Positions 1 through 6,330 are shown, counted from the first letter of the stretch. The stretch is 8,654 bases of DNA from RYN-417 sp043745485 (GCA_043745485.1 JAYTSU010000010.1:1-8654); one strand, 5' to 3'. The notes: generated from the letters alone by a model not told the origin. Program-made: numbers and translations.

Positions 1-541
1 TTTGGTCGCGGTGGGCATAAGCTTCGATGTCTTGCTCGGCAATAGTCTGACATATAAGTGTTTTGGAGCCGTTTCTGTAGGCCACAATTTCAAGGCCAAG
101 CTGGCTTGTAAGCTGATTGTGCAGCACCTGGGCGCTATTGAGGATGGTAGTTTTGTTGGGAACCACACGGACACTGCGCCCGACGTCTTTGATGAGCCTT
201 TTAAGCCTCAGGCCACTGGCGTTGAGTTCTGGTGCGTGAGCACGGAGGCCGTAGGCACTCAGGCCGAGTTTAAATTTACCTTCTGGCAGACTTTTGAGGA
301 TTTTGGGTAGTGATTTTGCCAAGTAGGACTCAATCTCGCGCCATTCTGTTGTGGGGAGTTCGGTTTGGACCTGAGCAAGCTTAATAGCGCCGCCGAGCCG
401 GTTAAAATCGATGTGTTGCGGTTCAATATCAAGCAGAGCGGCTTCCGGACCTGCCGACTTGATGTTCTGAGCACCATACAAGCTCTCTAATTCGGCGAGC
501 CCAAGCGCTGGCTGGCGCCCAAGGATGATAAGTGATTGCAT
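1..541 (-). CDS. Trm11-like tRNA guanine-N2 methylase, N-terminal part (partial)
   Basis: Reading from an ATG at 541 down to base 1 gives 180 codons with no stop, so the gene runs off the window. The product starts MQSLIILGRQPALGLAELES, the N-terminus typical of Trm11/TrmG10-type RNA methylases, where a THUMP-like RNA-binding region precedes the catalytic domain. Residues 120-142 (GRSVRVVPNK, then LNSAQVLHNQL) and the final AYAHRDQ match the linker just before the Rossmann methylase domain, which lies outside the window together with its SAM and (D/N)PP(F/Y) motifs. In the family, these enzymes methylate N2 of guanine 10 in tRNA; activity here is inferred. A TATACT box at 555-550 lies 8 bases from the ATG, so the mRNA is probably leaderless. 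No Shine-Dalgarno sequence is visible. The upstream neighbour is divergent. The family call is fairly firm, the exact substrate is not. Confidence 0.8.
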   Translation of the reverse strand, partial: MQSLIILGRQPALGLAELESLYGAQNIKSAGPEAALLDIEPQHIDFNRLGGAIKLAQVQTELPTTEWREIESYLAKSLPKILKSLPEGKFKLGLSAYGLRAHAPELNASGLRLKRLIKDVGRSVRVVPNKTTILNSAQVLHNQLTSQLGLEIVAYRNGSKTLICQTIAEQDIEAYAHRDQ

Positions 542-549
542 ATGCTTAT

Positions 550-555
550 AGTATA
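550..555 (-). promoter_or_regulatory. -10 box of the Trm11-like gene, probably leaderless
   Basis: The minus strand reads TATACT here, inside CCGTATACTAT (558-548), which recurs exactly upstream of the GlyRS gene. Only 8 bases separate the box from the ATG at 541, so a start 6-7 bases downstream would fall on or next to the start codon. No convincing -35 hexamer is seen. Confidence 0.55.
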
Positions 556-588
556 CGGTATCGCTGTAAATATTCTTTCAGAATGAGG

Positions 589-594
589 TATACT
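589..594 (+). promoter_or_regulatory. -10 box of the flippase/xseAB operon
   Basis: TATACT lies 12 bases before the ATG at 607. The expected transcription start is near 601, leaving a leader of about six bases with no room for a Shine-Dalgarno sequence. No good -35 match is visible at 17 bases spacing. The box faces the divergent TATACT at 555-550, so both promoters share about 65 bp. Confidence 0.55.
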
Positions 595-606
595 AAGCCT
601 TAACAT

Positions 607-1719
607 ATGGCTAAACCAATGAAAAAAGACATAAAGTTCTGGGTAAATGTTTTTACTATTGGTGCGCTTTTAATTCTTGTTATCATTTCGCGGTCGGCAA
701 TTGTTGCTGCTTTTAAGAAATTGGGCCAGCTGAATGCCGCGGCATTACTGCTTATGATTCCGTTGCAGACCCTTAACTATTATTCTGTCGCACGTTTGTA
801 TAAGGATTATTTTAAGAGTCAGGGCGAAGACCTCAGCATCCGAACGATGCTATCGATAACGATGGAGCTAAATTTTGTGAACCATGTCTTTCCAAGTGGA
901 GGAGTGAGCGGATTTAGTTATTTGTCATTGCGGCTAAAGCAGTCGGGTATTAGTACTGCCAAGAGCACACTGGCACAGATTGTGCGTTTTGCGCTGACGT
1001 TTATCTCATTTTTGGCACTGTTATTCCTGGGGATGCTAATCTTGGCGCTGCGCCGCCACACCAGTCCGCTAACAATTTTAGTAAGCTCAACAATTGCCTT
1101 CATGACACTGTTCGGCACTGTGATCGGGACCTATATTATCAGTGATGAGGGACGTATTAAAGCCTTTACCGGCTGGCTGCCCAAGGCACTGAATAAAATT
1201 ATAGGCATTTTTAGGCGGAAGAAAGAAACCATAAATATAGAGCGTGTTGAGCGTACGATGGGTGATTTGCACCGTGATTATATGGTCCTGAGTCGCGACT
1301 GGCGCTCTTTAAAGCGGCCACTTTTGTGGGCACTGCTCATCAACGTGACGGATGTTTTAACAATTTACGCAGTATATCTGGCATTTGGTTCGTTTGTGAA
1401 CCCAGGCGCACTGATTATTGCCTATGCTGTTGCAAACTTTGCCGGGCTTGTGGCAATTTTGCCGGGAGGTGTTGGTATTTATGAAGGTCTAATGACGGCA
1501 ACAATGACCAGTGCCGGCGTTGATAAGGCGTTGGCGCTCTCGGCAACGGTTGTATACCGCGTCCTCAACATGCTGTATTCATTACCAATTGGTTATTATT
1601 TATATCAAAGAGCATTGAAGCACTCTGGTGGTCATCAGGAGCAGGCAGTAGAAGTATCTGAGCACCGAATCGACACAAAGGAGCACCACGATGGAACCAC
1701 TCCTACTGACGCCAAGTGA
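607..1719 (+). CDS. flippase-like integral membrane protein (UPF0104/LPG synthase TM family)
   Basis: A 370-residue polytopic membrane protein of the UPF0104/AglD-MprF transmembrane family (lysylphosphatidylglycerol synthase TM region). Hydrophobic segments are seen at about 14-32, 43-60, 123-147, 156-177, 239-260, 266-285 and 309-335. Two family signatures are present: PSGGVSG at 96-102 and PGGVGIYEG at 286-294. A basic cytoplasmic-looking loop lies at about 200-238, and the tail (340-370) is hydrophilic and rich in His, Glu and Asp. There is no aminoacyl-transferase domain like that of MprF, so this is the stand-alone form, often presumed to flip or process lipid-linked intermediates; substrate unknown. 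It is the first gene of an operon and its last 29 bases overlap the start of xseA. The ATG at 607 sits just after a -10 box; no Shine-Dalgarno sequence is visible. Confidence 0.85.
   Translation: MAKPMKKDIKFWVNVFTIGALLILVIISRSAIVAAFKKLGQLNAAALLLMIPLQTLNYYSVARLYKDYFKSQGEDLSIRTMLSITMELNFVNHVFPSGGVSGFSYLSLRLKQSGISTAKSTLAQIVRFALTFISFLALLFLGMLILALRRHTSPLTILVSSTIAFMTLFGTVIGTYIISDEGRIKAFTGWLPKALNKIIGIFRRKKETINIERVERTMGDLHRDYMVLSRDWRSLKRPLLWALLINVTDVLTIYAVYLAFGSFVNPGALIIAYAVANFAGLVAILPGGVGIYEGLMTATMTSAGVDKALALSATVVYRVLNMLYSLPIGYYLYQRALKHSGGHQEQAVEVSEHRIDTKEHHDGTTPTDAK
1678..1683 (+). promoter_or_regulatory. Shine-Dalgarno site fixing the xseA start
   Basis: AAGGAG ends 7 bases before the ATG at 1691 and lies inside the 3' end of the flippase-like gene. 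It is the clearest ribosome binding site in the window. It supports a start within the upstream gene, giving a 29-base overlap. Confidence 0.8.
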
Positions 1720-2794
1720 TTTTGTAGCGCTGGTTAACCAGACGTTAGAATTTGCATACCCAAGTATTATTGTTGAAGGTGAGCTAGCAAATTATAGGGT
1801 TAGTAAAAACCGTTGGGTATATTTTGATCTGAAGGACGATTATTCGAGTGTCAAATTTTTTGGAACGGTATATAACTTACCAGGGCCACTGGAAGAGGGT
1901 ATGACGCTGCGTGTGACAGGTTCTCCACGCCTGCACCCGCTATATGGATTTAGTGTTACTGTGCAGAACATCTCTTTAGCCGGTGAGGGGACGATAAAAA
2001 AAGCCTTTGATTTGCTATTTAAGAAATTGACTCTTGAAGGCTTGTTTGAAGAGGGTCGCAAACGAGAGCTGCCATATCCACCCCAGCGGATTGGACTCAT
2101 CACATCGGGCGAATCTGCTGCTTATGCCGATTTTGTCAAAATTATTACGGCACGGTTTAGGGGTCTCAGCATTGAGCATGCCGATGTGCAGGTCCAGGGT
2201 GAGCCAGCTGCGGGGCAGATTGTGCGGGCAATTGAGCATTTTAACGCACTAGGGACACCACCCGAGGTGGTGGTGATTATACGTGGCGGTGGCAGCGCCG
2301 ATGATTTGCAAACATTTAATACGGAAGCCGTTGCGCGGGCGGTTGCGGCTAGCCGGATCCCAACGTTGGTTGCAATTGGGCACGAGGTAGATACTTCGCT
2401 GGCTGAATTGGCTGCAGATCTGCGGGGTAGCACACCAAGTAATGCGGCTGAGCTTTTAGTGCCGGACCGGTTACAGCTTCTGCGTGAGCTTTCGGCTATT
2501 CGTAGTGAGATGGGCCGGCTTTTGAGTGCACCGATGCAAGCGGGCAAAAAAGAATTGGTGTCGCAAAAGGACGAAATAAATACGGCCCTTGAGCGAATTT
2601 TAGCTCATAGACGCGAAGATATTAATTATGGTTTAAAGCTTTTAGAACTTTTGAACCCGCAGAATATTTTAAAGAGAGGTTATGCAGTGGTCCGTTCTGA
2701 CAAAAAGGTGATTCGTTCGTCGACAGAAGTCACGGTTGGCCAAGGACTTGAAGTACTACTTGCTGACGGAAACATTAGGGTTGCGGTAAAATAA
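1691..2794 (+). CDS. xseA: exodeoxyribonuclease VII large subunit
   Basis: XseA is the catalytic large subunit of exonuclease VII, which degrades single-stranded DNA from both ends to oligonucleotides and works with XseB. The N-terminal OB-fold (about 5-98) contains VEGELANYR and WVYFDLKD. The nuclease core includes RIGLITSGESAAYADF (133-148), IIRGGGSADDLQTFN (196-210) and AIGHEVDTSLAELAADLRGSTPSNAAE (228-254). D147, R198, H231 and D234 correspond to the essential residues I recall as D155, R205, H238 and D241 of the E. coli enzyme. The C-terminal NILKRGYAVV (325-334) is also conserved. At 367 residues it is shorter than the roughly 450 of E. coli; the loss is in the coiled-coil arm (about 258-320). 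The usual GAA after TS is SAA here. A strong Shine-Dalgarno site supports the start. xseB follows after 4 bases. Confidence 0.95.
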   Translation: MEPLLLTPSDFVALVNQTLEFAYPSIIVEGELANYRVSKNRWVYFDLKDDYSSVKFFGTVYNLPGPLEEGMTLRVTGSPRLHPLYGFSVTVQNISLAGEGTIKKAFDLLFKKLTLEGLFEEGRKRELPYPPQRIGLITSGESAAYADFVKIITARFRGLSIEHADVQVQGEPAAGQIVRAIEHFNALGTPPEVVVIIRGGGSADDLQTFNTEAVARAVAASRIPTLVAIGHEVDTSLAELAADLRGSTPSNAAELLVPDRLQLLRELSAIRSEMGRLLSAPMQAGKKELVSQKDEINTALERILAHRREDINYGLKLLELLNPQNILKRGYAVVRSDKKVIRSSTEVTVGQGLEVLLADGNIRVAVK

Positions 2795-2798
2795 AACT

Positions 2799-2996
2799 AT
2801 GACAACTAAAAAACTGACATATAGCGAACTTAAAACTGAGCTTGATAAGCTACTTGAATCCTTACAGCAGGAAGACATAGGCGTGGATGAAGCCTTAAAG
2901 ACGTACGAGCGCGGCATGGAACTTATCAAAGAGCTAGAAGCTACATTGAACGAAGCCGAGAATAAGATTACAAAAGTCAAAGCTAAGTTTGCTTAG
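2799..2996 (+). CDS. xseB: exodeoxyribonuclease VII small subunit
   Basis: A 65-residue protein with the XseB pattern: LTYSELKTELDKLLESLQ (6-23), then the helical region with VDEALKTYERGMELIKELE and a basic end. In the family it forms a two-helix coiled coil that wraps along the XseA arm and is needed for Exo VII activity. The length is near the lower end for the family, consistent with the short arm of the XseA next door. It starts 4 bases after the xseA stop, and its TAG stop directly abuts the next ATG (TAGATG), so translation of the three genes is probably coupled. Confidence 0.93.
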   Translation: MTTKKLTYSELKTELDKLLESLQQEDIGVDEALKTYERGMELIKELEATLNEAENKITKVKAKFA

Positions 2997-3485
2997 ATGA
3001 ACATCATTGTTATTATTGGAATCTTTTTGGTATTGATATTTTCTTTTGTGATTTTGTTTGGGGCGCCTTATTTGCCAACTCTCAAACCTCAGGCCCAGAA
3101 TGCTTTGGACTTGTTGGATCTGCAACCTGGCCAAACGCTTTTGGAGCTGGGAAGTGGAGACGGCAGGGTGTTAAAGCAGGCTGCACAGAAAGGTATACAG
3201 GGGATTGGCTATGAGCTAAATCCAATACTTGTTTTATATAGTCAAATAAGTTGCTGGCGTTACAGAAAACTTGTGACGTTTAAATGTCGTAATTACTGGC
3301 AGGTAAAGCTACCAGAGTGTGACGGGATTTATGTATTTTTACTCGATAAATATATGCAAAAGCTGGATCAAAAAATTATGCAAGATTTACACAAACCGGT
3401 CAAGCTTGTGAGCTATGCATTCAAGATCCCAGGCCGTGTGCCTATAGCTAAAAAAAGCGGCTTAATGCTGTATGTATATAAATAG
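2997..3485 (+). CDS. membrane-anchored class I methyltransferase, FAM173/ATPSCKMT-like
   Basis: A 162-residue protein with an N-terminal membrane anchor (about 2-22) followed by a small SAM-dependent methyltransferase core. Motif I is LLELGSGDGRVL (48-59), and GYELNPILVLYSQ (71-83) supplies the acidic residue at the end of the second strand. FKCRNYWQVKLPECDGIYVF (95-114), KLDQKI and the short C-terminus match the architecture of the FAM173 lysine methyltransferases. Their mitochondrial members trimethylate a lysine of the ATP synthase c subunit and adenine nucleotide translocase. The resemblance is recalled, not searched; whether the substrate here is a membrane protein such as AtpE is inference. 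The start abuts the xseB stop. A probable terminator begins right after the stop at 3485, making this the last gene of the operon. Confidence 0.75.
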   Translation: MNIIVIIGIFLVLIFSFVILFGAPYLPTLKPQAQNALDLLDLQPGQTLLELGSGDGRVLKQAAQKGIQGIGYELNPILVLYSQISCWRYRKLVTFKCRNYWQVKLPECDGIYVFLLDKYMQKLDQKIMQDLHKPVKLVSYAFKIPGRVPIAKKSGLMLYVYK

Positions 3486-3511
3486 CTGAGCTACTTTCTC
3501 AGGACTTTTTT
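3486..3511 (+). terminator. probable terminator of the xseAB operon
   Basis: CTGAG (3486-3490) and CTCAG (3498-3502) form a 5-bp stem with a 7-base loop, followed after GAC by six T (3506-3511). The stem is short, but its place immediately after the last stop codon of the operon fits an intrinsic terminator. Confidence 0.55.
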
Positions 3512-3515
3512 CCTA

Positions 3516-3603
3516 GGAGTTTCGCCCCAGTGATTTAGCCGCTGGGCTGCAATTTGACGCTATTAAATCACTGGGGCGAAACTCCCACGCACACCATCTT
3601 CAG
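3516..3603 (-). repeat. long-stem element A (inverted copy)
   Basis: Bases 3516-3537 and 3564-3585 are perfect reverse complements over 22 bp with a 26-base loop. Read on the minus strand, the element aligns with element B at 3631-3717. Both have a 5' flank resembling CTnAAG...GTGT..GTGGGAG, then an arm ending CAGTGATTTA, a loop with CGT.CAA..TG...CCAGYGG, and a return arm starting TAAATYA. No T-run follows the stem on either strand directly, so it is not a simple terminator. No coding frame is seen. It may be a structured RNA gene or a small hairpin-type mobile or repeat element. Confidence 0.7.
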
Positions 3604-3630
3604 AGTAAACAGTTTTTAGACCCAAGAAGC

Positions 3631-3717
3631 CTTAAGTGAGTGTTGTGGGAGGTTTTAGTACAGTGATTTAGGAACGTACAACTGTCTCCAGTGGATAAAT
3701 TATCTGTACTAAAACCT
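3631..3717 (+). repeat. long-stem element B (direct copy)
   Basis: Bases 3650-3663 pair perfectly with 3704-3717 (14 bp). Past one bulged T at 3703, 3664-3670 pair with 3696-3702 (7 bp including one G-T pair). The loop is 25 bases (3671-3695). It matches element A on the opposite strand in the flank, upper stem and loop. Five consecutive lower-stem pairs differ completely between the copies (CGCCC in A, TAGTA in B) while staying paired. No terminator-like T-run follows. Confidence 0.7.
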
Positions 3718-3805
3718 TCAAGGGATTGGCATGGAGATTACGTTCGGGTAAAAGATGTTTAGCGCTTAGGTCTGTAAAGACTTCTCCTGATTATGTCCGT
3801 TATGT

Positions 3806-3811
3806 TACTAT
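3806..3811 (+). promoter_or_regulatory. possible -10 box of the anchored-protein gene
   Basis: TACTAT lies 9 bases before the ATG at 3821, and TATGTT at 3801-3806 is an alternative. Either gives a very short or absent leader, like the TATACT promoters elsewhere in the window. No Shine-Dalgarno or -35 sequence is clear, so this is a weak call. Confidence 0.3.
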
Positions 3812-3820
3812 GGAACCAAT

Positions 3821-4474
3821 ATGCGTAAGCTTAATCAATCGGGTTCGCTCTTGCTGCCACTTATTATTATGATTGTGCTGTTTTTAGGGGCTGCAGGCTT
3901 TGGTACTTGGGCATTTGCTGGCCGCCAAGATTATAAGAATAATAGTGATAAAAAATCCGTTGTAGCAGCAGAAAGGGCTACAGCGGCTGAGTCTTCTAAA
4001 AAAGATGCCGAATTTGTAGAAGCCGAGAAGTCACCATTAAAAACCTATACCGGGCCTGTAACGTATGGTGATCTTAGATTTAACTTTCCCAAGACGTGGA
4101 ATCAATATGTAGTAAACCCTTCGACTACGTCTCCGATCAACTTATACTTTAATCCCGAATTTATTCCAGATCTCTCGTCTACTGCAAAGTTCGCACTACG
4201 TGTACAGGTATTAAATGCAACCTATCTTGCAACTCTGGCTACATACAGCACTCAGGTCAAGGCAGGTACGGCTACAATATCTGCCTACAATGCGGCAAAA
4301 GTACCGAATGTTTTAGGTTCTATAGTGAATGGGGCAATTAATACCAAGACGTCAACTGGAACGATGGTGCTGTTACCACTGCGTGACAAGACAATAGTTT
4401 TCTGGACCGAAGACCCTAATTTTAAGAATGATTTTGTAAATACCGTATTGCCAAGCATCAGTTACGCACCATAA
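3821..4474 (+). CDS. membrane-anchored extracytoplasmic protein, function unknown
   Basis: A 217-residue protein. After a short basic start (MRKLNQSGS) comes one hydrophobic segment (about 9-32), then AFAGRQDYKNNSDKK (31-45), an Ala/Lys/Glu-rich linker (46-72) that may be a stalk or short coiled coil, and a globular domain (about 75-217) starting YTGPVTYGDLRFNFPKTW. The domain is rich in Thr, Ser and Asn and predicted beta, and has no cysteine. I recall similar proteins with the FAxRQDYKNNSD segment as common in Saccharibacteria, several per genome, without assigned function. The N-terminus is probably an uncleaved anchor rather than a signal peptide, though a pilin-like reading is possible. 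It stands between the stem elements and the next operon and seems to have its own promoter. Confidence 0.75.
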   Translation: MRKLNQSGSLLLPLIIMIVLFLGAAGFGTWAFAGRQDYKNNSDKKSVVAAERATAAESSKKDAEFVEAEKSPLKTYTGPVTYGDLRFNFPKTWNQYVVNPSTTSPINLYFNPEFIPDLSSTAKFALRVQVLNATYLATLATYSTQVKAGTATISAYNAAKVPNVLGSIVNGAINTKTSTGTMVLLPLRDKTIVFWTEDPNFKNDFVNTVLPSISYAP

Positions 4475-4492
4475 TTACACGACAATATATGC

Positions 4493-4498
4493 TACAAT
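4493..4498 (+). promoter_or_regulatory. extended -10 box of the kinase-like/receiver/recO operon
   Basis: TACAAT is preceded by TGC (4490-4492), an extended -10 arrangement that needs no strong -35. It lies 33 bases before the ATG at 4532, leaving a leader of about 27 bases that contains GAGG at 4518-4521 as a probable ribosome binding site. Unlike the other promoters here, this one leaves room for a Shine-Dalgarno sequence. Confidence 0.55.
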
Positions 4499-4531
4499 AG
4501 AACTTGCTTTTCAGAGTGAGGGTAAACTTCT

Positions 4532-5245
4532 ATGAGCGTTAACAACGCGCAGTCAAACGGGTTATTATTTACGACATTAGCAGAACAAGTAAAGCTTCCA
4601 TTCGTAACTGTTAAACACGCCGCTGAACTTTTGAAAGCTCAGCCAAACAAGGAAGAACTGGAGCGTCTACTCCAAACCATTGCGCTCACGAGCAGCTCAG
4701 CCCTCAAACTAATTGATAGTTATTTGTTAAGCGTACGGTTGCAGGCTGAACCTCTGATGGCTTTAGAGCCGGTTTCATTAAGTTCGGTTATGTATGATGC
4801 GGCCCATTCTTTGGAGGCCTATGCTAAAGCGCATGACTGTGATGTTGAGTTACGATTGAACGGTAAGTTTGGTCCAGTTATGGCGCGAAGAGAGGTTGTG
4901 CTAAGCGCTTTAGAATCTCTTGGTTACAGTTTTATTGATGCAGCAAGTCGTCCTGAGTTTAAAACCAAAATTACTCTGGGCGCGCGGCGTACAATAAAGG
5001 GTATGACAACAGGCGTGTACAGCGAAGTAAGCACTCTCAATAGCAACTTGCTTAAACAGGCCAAGGTTTTAAAAGGCGTTGCCCGTCAGCCGCTTGGTGA
5101 CTTTAGTGCTGGCAGTGGTGCGGGAGTTTTTGTAGCTGATGCGCTCATGGAACTTTTGAACAGTTCTGTCCGTGCTACTCGGTTCCAAGGGCTGTATGGT
5201 TTGGCAGCAACACTGCAATCAAGCAAACAACTAAGTCTTATTTAA
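4532..5245 (+). CDS. degenerate histidine-kinase-like protein
   Basis: A 237-residue soluble protein with no membrane segment or sensor domain. The layout is that of a histidine kinase core. A HisKA-like pair of helices (about 9-70) contains AEQVKLPFVTVKHAAELL (17-34), which aligns with the SHELRTPL...ELL box but has Glu18 where the phosphorylated His should be. An ATPase-like region (about 85-230) ends in GSGAGVFVADALMELL (194-209), like the GxGLGL box of HATPase_c. The N-box positions are Ser129 and Ser133 instead of Asn, and the DxGxG box is not recognisable (VSTLNSN around 166-172). It therefore probably cannot autophosphorylate and may act as a docking or regulatory protein. The stop is 3 bases before the receiver gene, which points to a partner relationship. 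The family call rests on layout and short motifs. Confidence 0.65.
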   Translation: MSVNNAQSNGLLFTTLAEQVKLPFVTVKHAAELLKAQPNKEELERLLQTIALTSSSALKLIDSYLLSVRLQAEPLMALEPVSLSSVMYDAAHSLEAYAKAHDCDVELRLNGKFGPVMARREVVLSALESLGYSFIDAASRPEFKTKITLGARRTIKGMTTGVYSEVSTLNSNLLKQAKVLKGVARQPLGDFSAGSGAGVFVADALMELLNSSVRATRFQGLYGLAATLQSSKQLSLI

Positions 5246-5248
5246 AAC

Positions 5249-5641
5249 ATGAAAATCCTACTGCTTGAACCAAACCGTATGTTGGCCGCACAATACACGC
5301 GGTTTTTAGAAGGGGAAGAATACGAAGTTATTTGGTGCGAAAATGCCCAGTACGGGGTAGCTGCAGCCGACCAGCTGCAACCTGATTTGGTTATAGTTGA
5401 GCTGTTATTGGCAGGGCATAGCGGTGTGGAGTTTATGTATGAATTTAGGTCGTACGTTGACTGGCTGAATGTTCCCGTTATTATTTTAAGTGGTATAACA
5501 CGTTCCAGTGCAGGTGTATCCGAAGAAACACTTCTTGAGCTTGGAGTCGATGCATATTTGTATAAACCAGAGACGTCATTGGCACAGCTTAGTCGTAGCG
5601 TACGAAGGGCACTGGGAGTAGCGCAAAAGAAATTGGCATGA
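5249..5641 (+). CDS. receiver-domain protein with Glu at the phosphoacceptor position
   Basis: A 130-residue single-domain receiver (CheY-like fold) with no output domain. The pattern PDLVIVELLLAGHSGVEFM (45-63) aligns with the usual PDLVILDLMLPGMSGLE, placing Glu51 where the phosphorylated Asp should be. The acidic pair near the N-terminus is reduced to Glu7 in LLLEPN. The switch Ser81 (VIILSG, 77-82) and Lys106-Pro107 (YKPE) are kept. A Glu at this site often mimics the phosphorylated state, so the protein may be locked on or work without phosphorylation. It follows the kinase-like gene by 3 bases with no Shine-Dalgarno sequence and overlaps recO by ATGA, so all three are probably coupled. 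It may regulate through protein contacts; the target is unknown. Confidence 0.8.
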   Translation: MKILLLEPNRMLAAQYTRFLEGEEYEVIWCENAQYGVAAADQLQPDLVIVELLLAGHSGVEFMYEFRSYVDWLNVPVIILSGITRSSAGVSEETLLELGVDAYLYKPETSLAQLSRSVRRALGVAQKKLA

Positions 5642-6330
5642 ACCAACTCAGTAGCAAGGCAGTCATTTTGACTCGGACAGATTATGGCGAAGCCGATCGT
5701 ATCATTACCTTTTTGACGCCAGAGTTGGGAAAAGTACGTGCCATAGCTAAGGGTGTGCGAAAAGCCAAGAGCAAACTTGCGGGCGGAATTGAGCTTTTTA
5801 GCGTCAGTGACATTACTTATATAAAAGGGAGAAGTGAGCTGCATACACTTGTGTCCACGCGGCTTGATACACATTACGGTCATATCGTTAAAGATATCAA
5901 CCGGACGATGTTAGGGTATGACATGCTCAAGATATTAAGTCGGGTTTTAGAGGACGAAGGTGGCCCTGAGTTTTATGATCTGCTGGTGAGCAGCTTGAGC
6001 GTTCTCAACAATTTGAATGCACCGAAAGACCTTGCAGAAGCGTCTTATCTACTCAATCTCATGCGACTTTTAGGCCACTTACCGAATTTTACTCACGACG
6101 TTAAGGGCATGGATCTTAAAAATGAGGGTACGTTTCAGTTTAGTATTGATGATATGGCATTTTTTAACTTGAGCAGCGGACAGTTTACACAGAACCATAT
6201 AAAGCTACTACGCCTCCTGAGCCATAATCCTCCAGAAATGCTGACAAAAGTTGCAGGGCTAAAAGAATATTTAGTGGACGTGATAGTTATTGTGCGGTCG
6301 ATGGCGCGACAATATGTTATTCCGTTCTAG
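5638..6330 (+). CDS. recO: DNA repair protein RecO
   Basis: RecO helps load RecA on gapped single-stranded DNA in the RecFOR pathway and anneals complementary strands. The 230-residue product has the N-terminal OB-fold (about 1-80) with KAVILTRTDYGEADRIITFLT (7-27) and LGKVRAIAKGVRKAKSKLAG (30-49), both typical of the family. A helical region includes LLNLMRLLGHLPNF (138-151). In many bacteria this is followed by a four-cysteine zinc site; here the segment reads THDVKGMDLKNEG and the protein has no cysteine at all, so the zinc site is absent. The ATG overlaps the receiver stop (ATGA). No terminator is obvious after the TAG. Confidence 0.9.
   Translation: MNQLSSKAVILTRTDYGEADRIITFLTPELGKVRAIAKGVRKAKSKLAGGIELFSVSDITYIKGRSELHTLVSTRLDTHYGHIVKDINRTMLGYDMLKILSRVLEDEGGPEFYDLLVSSLSVLNNLNAPKDLAEASYLLNLMRLLGHLPNFTHDVKGMDLKNEGTFQFSIDDMAFFNLSSGQFTQNHIKLLRLLSHNPPEMLTKVAGLKEYLVDVIVIVRSMARQYVIPF

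Larger units (their letters stand above)
3486..3820. other. 335-base intergenic region without a gene
   Basis: It holds the operon terminator (3486-3511), the two inverted stem elements (3516-3603 and 3631-3717), a 27-base spacer between them, and a small hairpin at 3768-3783 (AGGTCT / AGACTT closed by a GTAA tetraloop). The end contains the likely promoter of the next gene. I see no credible coding frame, tRNA or known riboswitch. Confidence 0.7.

Noticed and set aside
2..310. Plus-strand frame of 102 codons at the window start.
   Set aside because: The minus strand encodes a recognisable Trm11-like protein here, so this is its shadow.
2122..2547. Minus-strand frame of 141 codons.
   Set aside because: It is the antisense shadow of the conserved xseA core.
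3651..3714. GTTTTAGTAC...GTACTAAAAC looks like a type II CRISPR repeat paired with a tracrRNA anti-repeat.
   Set aside because: There is no array, no spacer periodicity and no cas gene in the window. The homologous element A has a different lower stem (GTTTCGCC), so the likeness is limited to one copy and is probably chance.
5242..5883. Long minus-strand frame of 213 codons.
   Set aside because: It lies antisense across the receiver gene and recO, both of which have clear family motifs; it has no recognisable domain or ribosome binding site.
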